In this document: positions 1 to 9,084 of the stretch, in pieces
Layout: each line of letters starts with the position of its first letter
Numbering within the stretch: the first letter of the stretch is position 1
Assembly (NCBI RefSeq): GCF_006385255.1
Contig: NZ_VFJE01000056.1
Coordinates: 744,001-808,000, forward strand
Length of the DNA: 64,000 bases
Source: Flavobacterium microcysteis
GTDB lineage: Bacteria > Bacteroidota > Bacteroidia > Flavobacteriales > Flavobacteriaceae
Reading direction: 5' to 3'
Made by a program: the position numbers and the translations under genes
The notes under the pieces: model-generated
What the model saw: the letters and a program-made list of their open reading frames with translations, nothing else
Told to the model about the DNA's origin: nothing
The model's database searches: none

Positions 1-2
1 TG

Positions 3-611
3 CCTTCTGGAAAAATGAAAAGTCGTGAAGGAACCGTTGTTGATGCAGATGATTTAATGGATGATATGGCTGAAACGGCCAGAACGATTTCTGAGGAACT
101 GGGCAAGTTGGATCATTATTCTGAAGAAGAAAAAAACAAGCTGTATAAGACTATCGGATTGGGTGCCTTGAAATATTATATATTAAAAGTAGATCCTAAA
201 AAACGTATCCTGTTTAACCCTGAAGAATCGGTTGATTTTGCAGGAAATACAGGTCCGTTTATCCAATATACCTATGCAAGAATCCAGTCTATCATCAGAA
301 AAGCGGACTTTGACTATTCAGGAGCTGTGTCTGCGATAAAGTTGCATGAGAAGGAAAAAGAATTGCTAAAGCAAATGGAAACTTTCCCGGAAGTAATCCA
401 GAATGCAGCTCAAAATTTCAGTCCGGCTTTGATTGCGAATTATACATACGAACTGGTTCGTGAATACAATTCGTTCTATCAGGCGGTTCCTATTTTGGCT
501 TCTGATAACATGACGGAAAAGATTTTCCGTGTCCAACTGTCAAAAAAAGTAGCCGATATTATTGCATCGGCGTTTAGCCTTTTAGGAATAGATGTTCCTG
601 AAAGAATGTAA
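3..611 (+). CDS. argS: Arginyl-tRNA synthetase, C-terminal part (cut by window edge)
   Basis: Cytoplasmic class I aminoacyl-tRNA synthetase that charges tRNA-Arg. The frame is open from base 3, so the start lies outside the window. The visible part opens with the PSGKMKSREG stretch, the KMSKS-like loop of ArgS that stabilises the aminoacyl-adenylate, followed by VDADDLMDDM. The rest is the helical DALR anticodon-binding domain, with a typical ending (ADIIASAFSLLGIDVPERM). The start given here is the window edge, not a start codon. The next gene begins 22 bases after the stop, so read-through into the SGNH/MBOAT operon is possible. Confidence 0.95.
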   Translation, partial: PSGKMKSREGTVVDADDLMDDMAETARTISEELGKLDHYSEEEKNKLYKTIGLGALKYYILKVDPKKRILFNPEESVDFAGNTGPFIQYTYARIQSIIRKADFDYSGAVSAIKLHEKEKELLKQMETFPEVIQNAAQNFSPALIANYTYELVREYNSFYQAVPILASDNMTEKIFRVQLSKKVADIIASAFSLLGIDVPERM

Positions 612-633
612 TGCATAAATCATAATCAATTAA

Positions 634-2082
634 GTGAAAACGAATTCATATTTCTTTCAATCATTTGCAATAGTACTTCTGGCTGCTGTAGCGTTTATTG
701 GCTTTAAACAGTTCTTGCCAAAGAAGATTTTTTCAGAAAGTGCTCCCAATTCAAAAAACGTACTGATTGACAGTATGCTTCTGGATGCGGTTGCAAAAGA
801 TGTCAAATCAACGACAAAGGATACATTGGTAAATGCAAAGATTGTCTTTGATCCGACATTAGGAATTACTTTTCCTTCTGAAAAATTTGAAGATTACAAA
901 GGCTACCAATATCTGATTTCATTTTATGAAAAGTTATACCAACTGGAAAAAAATCCGGAGTCTGAAAATGTAAGGATTGCCTATTTTGGCGATTCCATGA
1001 CAGATGGCGATATGATTGTTCAGGATTTGAGAGCGGATTATCAGGCAAAATTTGGAGGGCAAGGCGTTGGTTTTGTTTCCATAACTTCTGAATCAGCGGC
1101 TTCAAGAGGTTCGATTACGCATCAATATTCCGGAAACTGGAAAACCCAGTCTTATTTAAATGTCAAAAAGCCGAGAAGTCCTTTTGGAGTGAACGGACAT
1201 GTATTTTTTGCCAACGATACGGCTCATGTAGAATGGGTTAGATTCAAGGCTAATACAGCACGATTTGCAACTATGCTTGATAATCCGACACTTTTCTATG
1301 GAAGGTCTTCTAATCTTCAAGGAAAAGTGGATGTGATTATAGGAAAAGATACTATCGTAAAAAGTCTTACGCCAAATAGTCTGGTGAATACGCTAAAGGT
1401 TTCATCTAATAGCATCAAAGGATTTAAGGCTGATTTTATAAAGGCCGATTCTATTCCGATATTCGGTTTTAATTTTGATGATGGAAAAGGAGTTCATGTC
1501 GATAACTTCTCTCAAAGAGGAAATTCCGGATTGCCAATTTCGACGTTTAATCCGGCTGTGATGCAGGCGTTTAATAACAAATTGGGTTATGACCTGATTG
1601 TGTTGCACTACGGAACGAATGTACTGAACTACGGAACAAAAGATTATACATGGTATGACAGAAGCATGACCAAAACGGTTAACCATTTGAAAGAATGTTT
1701 TCCGGGAGTTGCCATACTGATTGTTTCGACAGCAGATAAGGGAACAAAATACGATCTGGAAATGAAAACGGATTCGGCAGTAGTTCCGTTGACTGTTGCT
1801 CAGAAAAGATATGCTTTAAAAACCCAATCTGGATTCGTCAATCTGTATACACTAATGGGCGGTGACGGTTCTATGGTAAAATGGGTTGAAGAAGAACCTG
1901 CAAAAGCAAACAAAGATTATACGCACTTCAATCACAGAGGAGCTAAAAAAATAGCAGGACTGTTATACGAACAGCTGAACCAGGGATATGAAAAGTATAA
2001 GACTTTGAGACAAAAAAGAAAGCCGGCAGAGAAAAAAGCTCCTGACTCAACCGTAATAAAAAAGGACAGCGTCGATGCATAA
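634..2082 (+). CDS. Membrane-anchored SGNH/GDSL-family hydrolase or acyltransferase
   Basis: Predicted extracytoplasmic SGNH-fold enzyme of 482 residues. A stop codon directly precedes the GTG used as start. An N-terminal hydrophobic segment (residues about 8-25) should anchor it in the inner membrane facing the periplasm. Block I is YFGDSMTDGD with nucleophile Ser121; block V is DYTHFNHRG with Asp428 and His431, so the triad looks intact. Family members deacylate or transfer acyl groups on cell-wall or exopolysaccharide sugars. It overlaps the next gene by 8 bases; a second SGNH protein and an MBOAT acyltransferase follow in the same operon. This suggests it takes an acyl group delivered by the MBOAT protein and places it on a glycan. 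The substrate is not evident. The C-terminus is a lysine-rich tail. Confidence 0.8.
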   Translation: MKTNSYFFQSFAIVLLAAVAFIGFKQFLPKKIFSESAPNSKNVLIDSMLLDAVAKDVKSTTKDTLVNAKIVFDPTLGITFPSEKFEDYKGYQYLISFYEKLYQLEKNPESENVRIAYFGDSMTDGDMIVQDLRADYQAKFGGQGVGFVSITSESAASRGSITHQYSGNWKTQSYLNVKKPRSPFGVNGHVFFANDTAHVEWVRFKANTARFATMLDNPTLFYGRSSNLQGKVDVIIGKDTIVKSLTPNSLVNTLKVSSNSIKGFKADFIKADSIPIFGFNFDDGKGVHVDNFSQRGNSGLPISTFNPAVMQAFNNKLGYDLIVLHYGTNVLNYGTKDYTWYDRSMTKTVNHLKECFPGVAILIVSTADKGTKYDLEMKTDSAVVPLTVAQKRYALKTQSGFVNLYTLMGGDGSMVKWVEEEPAKANKDYTHFNHRGAKKIAGLLYEQLNQGYEKYKTLRQKRKPAEKKAPDSTVIKKDSVDA

Positions 2083-3508
2083 GCTCAAACTATTTATAAT
2101 CCTGCTTTTTTTGGTGGTAGGAACCAGTATGCATGCGCAGGTAACAGATTCGATATTTGTTGAAATCGATACTGTTGCGGCAATTGATACTACGGAAACA
2201 ATCATCATTCCTGATAACCATTTTCATAATACCAAGGCATTGAAGCCGTTTTTTGAAAAGTTGAGCCTTAACCAACAGCAGAAATCAGGAAAAATCAATA
2301 TTGTTCATATCGGTGATTCGCATATCCAAGCAGATTTGATGACCAATGTGATCCGAAAAAAATTGCAAAGTGAATTTGGCAATGGAGGCAGGGGATTTAT
2401 TTTTCCGTATAGCCTGGCAAAAACTAACGGTTCCTATAACGAGCGATTTTCATCTAACAGAACCTGGGAAAGCTATCGAAATATCTATCCTGCTATCGGG
2501 AATCCGGTAGGTTTGAGCGGTATCGGACTTTGGACAAAGGCCAAGGATTTTGCTATTGAAATCAATGTAAAAGACAGTTCCTATGGTTTCAATACAATCA
2601 AGATAATCACTCCCAAAAATAAAGACATGTTTGATGTTGCTACGGCATCAAAAACAATCGTAATGGAATCAAGCGTTCCTAAAAAGATTACGCATAAGAT
2701 TAAAAAAGGAGAAGCTATTTCAATTATTGCTGAGAAATATAACATCTCGATAGCCCAATTAAAAAAAGCAAACAATTTAAAATCGAATAATATCCGTGCC
2801 GGAAAAACGCTCAAGATTCCTACGAATGAAATGCAGCAGAAATCCATAGCACGCTCAGAATTTATTCCTTTGGATATCCAGGCCAATCAGCTGACGCATT
2901 ATTATACGAGTGAAACATCTTTGAGCAAGATTTATCTTATTCCTGATTCGCAAGCATCGGAATTTGCATTGAACGGACTGGTATTGGAAAATAACAATCC
3001 TGGGGTTATTTACAGCAGTATAGGCGTAAACGGAGCTAAATTTTCGGACTACAATAAATATCCGCTGTTTTTTGAGCAATTGAAAGCATTGCAACCCGAT
3101 TTAATTGTCCTTTCCTTAGGAACAAATGAAACTTTTGATAAAACTGTTTCATCAGAATATATGGTACAGCTTAACCAGTTTTTGGAGAATTTGAAAGCAC
3201 AAAATATAAATGCATCGGTGCTGGTTTCAACACTGCCACCTTCCTTGTTTAAAAGGAAATTTCCAAATACATTTGCAGCCGATTATTCAGAAAATATACT
3301 GAAGTCGGCAGAAGAAAAAGGCTTTGCTGTATGGGATTTGTATTCCCAGTTTGGAGGCTTGTATGGCGTTGAACGCAATGCGGCAAGAGGGCTCATGTCG
3401 AGAGATAGAGTTCATTATTCCAAAGCAGGTTATGAAAAACAAGGAAATCTTTTGTCGGAAGCATTTCTGAAAGCATACACTAATTTTAAATCGGGTACAG
3501 AGAATTAA
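2075..3508 (+). CDS. Secreted SGNH/GDSL-family protein with inserted LysM domain
   Basis: 477 residues with a signal peptide ending near SMHA/Q (residue 21). SGNH block I is VHIGDSHIQAD with Ser82; block V is DRVHYSKAG with Asp444 and His447. A LysM module is inserted at about residues 204-249 (HKIKKGEAISIIAEKY through RAGKTLKIP). LysM modules bind N-acetylglucosamine-containing glycans, usually peptidoglycan, which points to a periplasmic enzyme working on or near the cell wall. It overlaps the upstream SGNH gene by 8 bases, and its stop codon shares a base with the MBOAT start (TAATG), so the three genes are probably translationally coupled. Whether it is a transferase or an esterase cannot be told from sequence. 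Confidence 0.82.
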   Translation: MHKLKLFIILLFLVVGTSMHAQVTDSIFVEIDTVAAIDTTETIIIPDNHFHNTKALKPFFEKLSLNQQQKSGKINIVHIGDSHIQADLMTNVIRKKLQSEFGNGGRGFIFPYSLAKTNGSYNERFSSNRTWESYRNIYPAIGNPVGLSGIGLWTKAKDFAIEINVKDSSYGFNTIKIITPKNKDMFDVATASKTIVMESSVPKKITHKIKKGEAISIIAEKYNISIAQLKKANNLKSNNIRAGKTLKIPTNEMQQKSIARSEFIPLDIQANQLTHYYTSETSLSKIYLIPDSQASEFALNGLVLENNNPGVIYSSIGVNGAKFSDYNKYPLFFEQLKALQPDLIVLSLGTNETFDKTVSSEYMVQLNQFLENLKAQNINASVLVSTLPPSLFKRKFPNTFAADYSENILKSAEEKGFAVWDLYSQFGGLYGVERNAARGLMSRDRVHYSKAGYEKQGNLLSEAFLKAYTNFKSGTEN

Positions 3509-5196
3509 TGACGATCAACAGCATAAATGACTGGTTTATTCAAACCTTCGGAGCGATTACTGTAGAGCAGGTGAAGGGCTGGTTTATCTACAATCCAAAA
3601 GAGCCATTGCTTTTTAATACGGGATTGTTTTTGGGGATGTTCCTGATTTTTTATCTGGTTTACGCATTCCTTAGAAAGACTTTTTATTTAAGGTTGGTAT
3701 ATGTCATCCTGTTTTCGCTTTTCTTTTATTACAAGTCAAGCGGAATTTATTTCCTTTTGCTAATTCTGTCTTCCGTCGTCGATTATAATCTAAGTGGCGT
3801 CATTTATAGGGAAAATCGAGAAGGCTGGCGGAAGTTTTATATCTGGCTCAGCGTCTTTCTAAACTTAGGGCTTTTAGGTTATTTTAAATACACCAACTTC
3901 CTGATTGGTACGTATAATGACATGTTTAGCGGACATTTAGCGTTCCATGACATACTGTTGCCTGTCGGGATTTCATTCTATACGTTCCAGTCGATAAGTT
4001 ATATTATTGAGATTTACAGAAAGGAAATTGTCCCAACAAACAATTATGTAGAATACCTGTTCTTTGTGTCGTTTTTCCCGCAATTGGTCGCAGGGCCTAT
4101 TGTGCGTGCTAAAGATTTCCTGCCGCAGATTTACCAAAAGCTGAATCTTACCAAGGAAGATGTCAATGCGGCCTTGTTTCTTTTGATTGGCGGACTTATC
4201 AAAAAGACGGTAATTTCCGATTATATCTCGATTAACTTCGTGGATCGTGTTTTTGATGCGCCGACAAGTTATACGGCATTTGAAAACCTGATGGCTTCCT
4301 ATGGCTATGCCATTCAAATTTACTGTGATTTTTCCGGATATTCAGATATGGCAATTGGAGTAGCACTGTTGCTCGGATTTAAACTGCCAACCAACTTTAG
4401 AACGCCGTATAAATCTGCTTCGATAACAGAATTCTGGAGAAGATGGCATATTTCACTTTCTACCTGGTTAAAAGATTTCCTATACATCTCAATTGGTGGA
4501 AACCGTAACGGCTCTTTTGCTGGATTTTTATTCCCGGCGCTGTTTTTCTTCGGATTAATAGTTTGGGGAATCAGTTATTCGACAGTTAGTCATATTCCGC
4601 TAATTATTGCCGTTTCTTCATTAGTGCTTTTCAGCCTTACTTTTATATTGTCAAAAGATAGAGAAAGAACAATGTTCACCAATGTCAACCTTCTGACTAC
4701 AATGCTTCTTGGAGGATTGTGGCATGGAGCCAGCTTGCGTTTTATTATTTGGGGTGCTTTGCATGGTGTTGCTTTGGCGGTACACAAGATATTTTTGGAA
4801 TTCTTTCCATCTAAAAAAGACAAGAAAAAGAATGCGTTTGATTATATCTGGAGATTCTTCTCTATACTTCTAACTTTCCATTTTGTTGTTTTCTGCTGGT
4901 TGTTTTTCAGAGCGAAGGATTTTGATACGGCTTTACAGATAGTTAATAATATTGGACAACTTACTTTTGATCCAAAGCAATGGCAAATCATCATACAAGG
5001 TTACAAAAATGTATTCCTTTTGATGTTGGTAGGCTATATCTGGCATTTCCTTCCAGAAGGTATTACCAAAAACATGAAGCTTGCTTTTGACAAGACTCCA
5101 TTGATTGGTAAAGCCATAATCTTAGGTTTTGTCTATTGGATAGTGTATGCAACTGCAACTGCCGGTCCTCAGCCGTTTATCTATTTCCAGTTTTAA
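3508..5196 (+). CDS. MBOAT-family membrane O-acyltransferase (AlgI/DltB/PatA-like)
   Basis: 562-residue polytopic membrane protein. Hallmarks of the MBOAT family are visible: SFFPQLVAGPIVRAKDFLPQ at 188-207, CDFSGYSDMAIG at 273-284, EFWRRWHISLSTWLKDFLY at 308-326, and the histidines LWHGA (His406) and ALHG (His419) expected at the active site. Such proteins move an acyl group, usually acetyl, across the cytoplasmic membrane for attachment to periplasmic glycans or teichoic acids. They work with SGNH partners, two of which are encoded directly upstream with overlapping reading frames. The LysM domain in one partner makes peptidoglycan a reasonable acceptor; an exopolysaccharide is the alternative. 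No obvious terminator follows. Confidence 0.9.
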   Translation: MTINSINDWFIQTFGAITVEQVKGWFIYNPKEPLLFNTGLFLGMFLIFYLVYAFLRKTFYLRLVYVILFSLFFYYKSSGIYFLLLILSSVVDYNLSGVIYRENREGWRKFYIWLSVFLNLGLLGYFKYTNFLIGTYNDMFSGHLAFHDILLPVGISFYTFQSISYIIEIYRKEIVPTNNYVEYLFFVSFFPQLVAGPIVRAKDFLPQIYQKLNLTKEDVNAALFLLIGGLIKKTVISDYISINFVDRVFDAPTSYTAFENLMASYGYAIQIYCDFSGYSDMAIGVALLLGFKLPTNFRTPYKSASITEFWRRWHISLSTWLKDFLYISIGGNRNGSFAGFLFPALFFFGLIVWGISYSTVSHIPLIIAVSSLVLFSLTFILSKDRERTMFTNVNLLTTMLLGGLWHGASLRFIIWGALHGVALAVHKIFLEFFPSKKDKKKNAFDYIWRFFSILLTFHFVVFCWLFFRAKDFDTALQIVNNIGQLTFDPKQWQIIIQGYKNVFLLMLVGYIWHFLPEGITKNMKLAFDKTPLIGKAIILGFVYWIVYATATAGPQPFIYFQF

Positions 5197-5296
5197 TAGT
5201 TGTTTCCTGGTTTTTTATCTTTTTTAACAATAAAATAATGGATAAATCGTTATTATGTTGATAATAAAACATTATTTTAACTATAAAAAACCAACC

Positions 5297-5767
5297 ATGA
5301 AAAAGAAGTTAATTTTTGGAGCACTTGCTATGGCATTGTTTTTTACAACAGCCTGTAGCTCAGATGATGATAGCAATTCATCTTCACCAAGCGAAACAAT
5401 CCAGCGAATTGAAAATGCAGTGCGTTCTGGAACCTGGAGAATTACCAGCTATATAGATAGTGGAACTACCAAAACCAATGATTTCGCAGGCTATAACTTT
5501 ACGTTTGGTGCTGGTGACATACTGATAGCCAACAACGGTACAAATAACTATCAGGGCACATGGAGTGTAACCCATGATGATAGTAACGATGATAATCCGG
5601 GGAATGATATAGACTTTAATATTTCTTTTACAACGCCGGTCACTTTTGCAGACCTAACTGACGATTGGGATGTTCTGGAAAGCACTTCAACAAAAATCAG
5701 ACTGGTTGATGTTAGTGGTGGAGGTGGAGGAACGGATTACCTGACTTTTGAGAAAAATGTAGAATAA
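5297..5767 (+). CDS. Small outer-membrane lipoprotein, lipocalin-like
   Basis: I chose the internal ATG that gives the signal peptide MKKKLIFGALAMALFFTTAC; the 14 extra codons upstream do not look like protein. The lipobox is FTTAC with Cys20 as lipidation site. The next residues, SSDDDSNSSS, are acidic, which in Flavobacterium-type bacteria marks lipoproteins for surface export. The mature part (about 136 residues) begins SGTWRITSYIDSG and is rich in beta-strand-like stretches, as in the small lipocalin-like lipoproteins common in this group. No enzyme motif is visible and the function is unknown. It sits alone between the MBOAT operon and a bidirectional terminator. Confidence 0.75.
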   Translation: MKKKLIFGALAMALFFTTACSSDDDSNSSSPSETIQRIENAVRSGTWRITSYIDSGTTKTNDFAGYNFTFGAGDILIANNGTNNYQGTWSVTHDDSNDDNPGNDIDFNISFTTPVTFADLTDDWDVLESTSTKIRLVDVSGGGGGTDYLTFEKNVE

Positions 5768-5768
5768 C

Positions 5769-5801
5769 AAAAAGCTGGTTTGAAAAGACCGGCTTTTTTT
5801 A
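5769..5801. terminator. Bidirectional rho-independent terminator
   Basis: AAAGCTGGT pairs with ACCGGCTTT (one G-U), with an A-run before and a T-run after. It lies between the convergent lipoprotein gene and the TonB receptor gene and can serve both. Confidence 0.85.
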
Positions 5802-5806
5802 TGCTA

Positions 5807-8149
5807 TTAAAAATTGAACTTTACAGCAATATTTGGAGTTCTTTCTAACGAATAGGTATTGACACTTTCAACAGTATTGTTGTTAGTGTTTACTCTGTAA
5901 TACCTACTGATTGTGTTCTTTTTGTTTAATACATTGAGAACAGAAACACCCAATTCCAATTGCGTTTTTTGACTCCAGTTCCAGCAATAGGATGCCGAAA
6001 AATTTACCTGAAAATAATCACTCAGGTTTTTATTGTTTGGAAAATTATAATGAATTTCAGGTTTTGCCGGATTGCTAAGGTCTAAAAGATTTGTTGATGG
6101 CGTAGTTTCGGGTCTTCCAGAATGCCATTTGGTGCCCAACGCTATCTTAAGATTGTCCCAATCATAAATCCCGGCCCAATTAACGCTGTGAATAATCTGA
6201 AAATTATTGGAAAACTGAGAAGGTATCAAGGAATCGAATTGGTATTCACTACTGCTCAGATTATAACTGATCCAGGAATAAAAACGGTCAAAATTTTTCT
6301 GAATCAACAACTCTGAACCCAATACCGAATAATCGCCATTGATTTTTATAAATTCTAATTGATTCTGAAAAGCCTGGCTGCGTGTCATAATTCCGGTAAC
6401 TTTTTTATAGAAATTATCTAATGAAATCAGCCATTCAGAAGTGTTGTATGTAAATCCGATAGAAACCTGTCGGCTTTTTTGTATTGGGATGGAACGGTCG
6501 TCTGCCAGAATCCAGCGTCTTTTTTCAAGACCCAAAAAATCTTGCTGTTGGTCAATGACCTGTGATGCAGTTTGGCTTTTTAGCTCACCCAGAACTTCAA
6601 CACTTATTTCCTGATTCAGCTTGTAATTAAATTGCAGGCGTGGTTCAAAAATATATTTTTCTAATTCTTCAATATAGTTAAACCGCAAACCCGGTTTTAT
6701 AAAAAGATTCCCGTTCAGATAATGCATTTCTGCTTCTGAAATTAAGGAATGTGATCGTAGTACTTCCTTTATGCTTCTTGAAAACCCGGGATTGTCAATG
6801 TTTTCAAAATTCCGTACTCCAATTTCATTGTATTGGTAGCCCGTATTTAAAATTATATCAGAATTGAGTTGATGGCTATTTTCTATTCGCAATCCCATGT
6901 CGGTAACCGTATTCTGCTGAACTAAAGTTTGGCTGTTTTCAACAGCTTCATTTCTTGAATTAAGATTATAATACGAAATATAAGCACTAATTTTACTAAA
7001 ATTGTTGTCATTCCAAGCGGTTTTCAAAGAAACTGCGCCTCCAAAATTTTGTTGGCTTAAATTACTGTTTCGGGTTCTGAGAATTTCTTCAGAAGTCATT
7101 TTCTGATCGAGATCCAAAGAATTGTTGATTCCTATAAATGCAGCTGTAGCTTCCGTACGAGAAGTTATTTTGTGTTGGTATTGGGCCGTAAAATCATAAA
7201 AATAAAATTTTTCATCTGTATGATAGTTGGAGATTTCACTGTTTTCAATATTGGTAACGATCGTATTTTGAAAAACACGATTGTAATATTTCTGGTAGGT
7301 TGGAGAATTGATCCAATCTGTAAAAGAACGTCTTCCGGAAACCTGAAAGCTGGAATTGTTTGAAATTTTTATTTTGGAATTGAATTGTGCTCCAATCAGG
7401 TTAGAACTAATACTGGAAGCCGTATTTTCAATATGTTCGGGAAAAGAAGATATATCAATGACACTGGATACACTTTCTCCATAAAACGCAGAACTACCAT
7501 TTTTTGAAATGGTTATTTTTTGCGAAAGTGACGGATTAAAAGCAGAAATCAGCCCGAAAAAATGTCCAGTCTGGAACATCCGGATTCCATTCCACAAAAA
7601 CAGATTCTGGTCGTGGGTTCCACTTCTGACATTGATGTTCGAAACCGTTTCGTCAGCACTGTAAATTCCCGGAACCTGCTGCATTGTTTGCAAGACATCT
7701 GCTTCCGTCAGTCCTGGCAGTATCCCGAATTTTTTAGGCTTTATGGCCAGGTTTCCTTCTACGGTTTTGGAAATGCCTTTTGCCAAATATTTTTCAATGA
7801 CTGTTTCTTGAAGGAGAATAGGAAGTCCTTCAATAGAGTCATGTATGGCAGCTGTCGGCTTTTGTGAACTAATAACAACATAACGGTCGTTTATGGTTTC
7901 GAAAGTCAAGCCAGTCCGATTGCTTAAAAATTTTAATTTTTCAGATAAGTTTAATTCGGATGAAGGTCGTGTAACTGAAATATATTTTACTTCATCTTCG
8001 AGAAAATTAAACTGGATTTGATACTGGTTGGAGAGGCTGGTAAGAATTTCTTTTAAGGGTACAACAACGCCTTCTTCTTGAGCCAGAACCGACTGGCCCG
8101 CAAAGAATAATAATAGAAACAACAATAATCGTAAGATTATTTTTTTCAT
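5807..8149 (-). CDS. TonB-dependent receptor with N-terminal STN signalling domain
   Basis: 780-residue outer-membrane receptor. The signal peptide ends near SVLA/Q (about residue 23). Residues about 30-92 form an STN (secretin/TonB short N-terminus) domain, PLKEILTSLSNQYQIQFNF through GLTFETINDRYVVI, which in FecA-type receptors contacts the anti-sigma factor. A plug domain follows (VLQTMQQVPGIYSADETV, INVRSGTHDQNLFLWNGI), then the beta barrel ending in IAVKFNF. No carboxypeptidase-like domain and no SusD partner are present, so it looks more like a FecA-type signalling receptor than a SusC glycan importer. The start overlaps the FecR gene by 4 bases, which joins it to the sigma/anti-sigma operon. 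The ligand is unknown. Confidence 0.9.
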   Translation of the reverse strand: MKKIILRLLLFLLLFFAGQSVLAQEEGVVVPLKEILTSLSNQYQIQFNFLEDEVKYISVTRPSSELNLSEKLKFLSNRTGLTFETINDRYVVISSQKPTAAIHDSIEGLPILLQETVIEKYLAKGISKTVEGNLAIKPKKFGILPGLTEADVLQTMQQVPGIYSADETVSNINVRSGTHDQNLFLWNGIRMFQTGHFFGLISAFNPSLSQKITISKNGSSAFYGESVSSVIDISSFPEHIENTASSISSNLIGAQFNSKIKISNNSSFQVSGRRSFTDWINSPTYQKYYNRVFQNTIVTNIENSEISNYHTDEKFYFYDFTAQYQHKITSRTEATAAFIGINNSLDLDQKMTSEEILRTRNSNLSQQNFGGAVSLKTAWNDNNFSKISAYISYYNLNSRNEAVENSQTLVQQNTVTDMGLRIENSHQLNSDIILNTGYQYNEIGVRNFENIDNPGFSRSIKEVLRSHSLISEAEMHYLNGNLFIKPGLRFNYIEELEKYIFEPRLQFNYKLNQEISVEVLGELKSQTASQVIDQQQDFLGLEKRRWILADDRSIPIQKSRQVSIGFTYNTSEWLISLDNFYKKVTGIMTRSQAFQNQLEFIKINGDYSVLGSELLIQKNFDRFYSWISYNLSSSEYQFDSLIPSQFSNNFQIIHSVNWAGIYDWDNLKIALGTKWHSGRPETTPSTNLLDLSNPAKPEIHYNFPNNKNLSDYFQVNFSASYCWNWSQKTQLELGVSVLNVLNKKNTISRYYRVNTNNNTVESVNTYSLERTPNIAVKFNF

Positions 8150-9042
8150 TCTTTTTTCAGAATAATCTTTTTGTCAGATGTTTTTATGTAATTCAAATGA
8201 TAAGCCTTGCCTATAATTGTCATGGCCGTATCAATATTATCGGTTGGAACTGCTCCTGTAAAATACTGTCTAGAATTGATTTGAGAATGTTCAATTTCGA
8301 TACCGTATTGACTTTGGACTTCGCTTAAGACCTGATCTAAAGTGCTGTTGTTAAATTGTATTTCATTCAAAAGCCAACTTGGTTTTTCGGTGCCCAATGG
8401 CATTCTGGCAGTTATAGTTCCGTTTTGTACCGTAACACTGTTGCCTTTTTCTAATAAGATGTTCTTATTTCCGAAAGCAACTTTTACTTTTCCTTCATAA
8501 CAGGCTACTTCAAAATTTTGGTTTCGGGACTTGACATTGAATTGCGTGCCTACAACTGTTACTTTTCCAAGGCTGGTATTAACATCAAACGTTTCGCCTT
8601 TGGCAACCTTAAAAAAGGCTTCTCCTTCAAGCTGTAAGTTTCGATTGCTTTTCCATTTCCACTTTTTGTATTTGATTTTAGAATTGGAATTCAGTACAAT
8701 CTCTGAATGGTCAGGAAGTGAAAAAGTTATTTTTTGCCCGGCCTCGGCATATTGCGTAGTGGTCTTGTTTTTTGAATAGAACACGGTTCCCAAGCTAATT
8801 ACGATAGTTGCAGCGACGAGTTTTATAAACCAGTAATTTTGCTTTTGTGCCGGTTTTTTATTTGCTCGTTTGATGACATTTTGATATGATTTTTCAGTAT
8901 CAAAAACGGGAGCTTCCATACTGCCGGAATAGGTTTTTATTTTTTGATAGGTTTCGAATTCGGGCGATTTTTCAAAAGCCTCCAACTCGCTTCCTGTCAT
9001 TTCTCCGGCAAGCCATTTTGCCAAATCAAAATTATTTTCCAT
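8146..9042 (-). CDS. FecR-family anti-sigma factor
   Basis: 298 residues. The N-terminal 65 residues form the cytoplasmic sigma-binding part (MENNFDLAKWLAGEMTGSEL). A single transmembrane segment (about 68-88, YWFIKLVAATIVISLGTVF) follows, then the periplasmic FecR domain (GQKITFSLPDHSEIVLNSNS, VVGTQFNVKSRN, YEGKVKVAFGNK) and a C-terminal DUF4974-type domain (FNNSTLDQVLSEVQSQYGIE). In this family the periplasmic part receives a signal from the STN domain of the receptor and releases or activates the ECF sigma factor. It lies between the sigma gene (38 bases upstream) and the receptor gene (4-base overlap). A copy of the locus-specific bipartite motif precedes the start. Confidence 0.92.
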   Translation of the reverse strand: MENNFDLAKWLAGEMTGSELEAFEKSPEFETYQKIKTYSGSMEAPVFDTEKSYQNVIKRANKKPAQKQNYWFIKLVAATIVISLGTVFYSKNKTTTQYAEAGQKITFSLPDHSEIVLNSNSKIKYKKWKWKSNRNLQLEGEAFFKVAKGETFDVNTSLGKVTVVGTQFNVKSRNQNFEVACYEGKVKVAFGNKNILLEKGNSVTVQNGTITARMPLGTEKPSWLLNEIQFNNSTLDQVLSEVQSQYGIEIEHSQINSRQYFTGAVPTDNIDTAMTIIGKAYHLNYIKTSDKKIILKKE

Positions 9043-9058
9043 TGCTTTTTTATTAAAA

Positions 9059-9084
9059 AACAGATAACTGCCTGTAAACCCTAC
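9059..9084 (-). promoter_or_regulatory. Bipartite motif GTAGGGT-N15-TGTT upstream of fecR-like gene
   Basis: On the minus strand GTAGGGT (9084-9078) is followed after exactly 15 bases by TGTT (9062-9059), 17 bases before the anti-sigma ATG. The first box overlaps the TAG stop of the sigma gene. Two more copies with the same spacing lie upstream of the sigma gene and the divergent lipoprotein gene. Likely an ECF promoter or operator. Confidence 0.5.

Noticed and set aside
5255..5296. Upstream extension of the small lipoprotein gene
   Set aside because: It would bury the signal peptide and lipobox; the ATG at 5297 gives a proper lipoprotein start.
5807..8149. SusC/SusD-type polysaccharide utilisation locus
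   Set aside because: There is no SusD-like gene, no glycoside hydrolase, and no carboxypeptidase-like N-terminal domain in the receptor.
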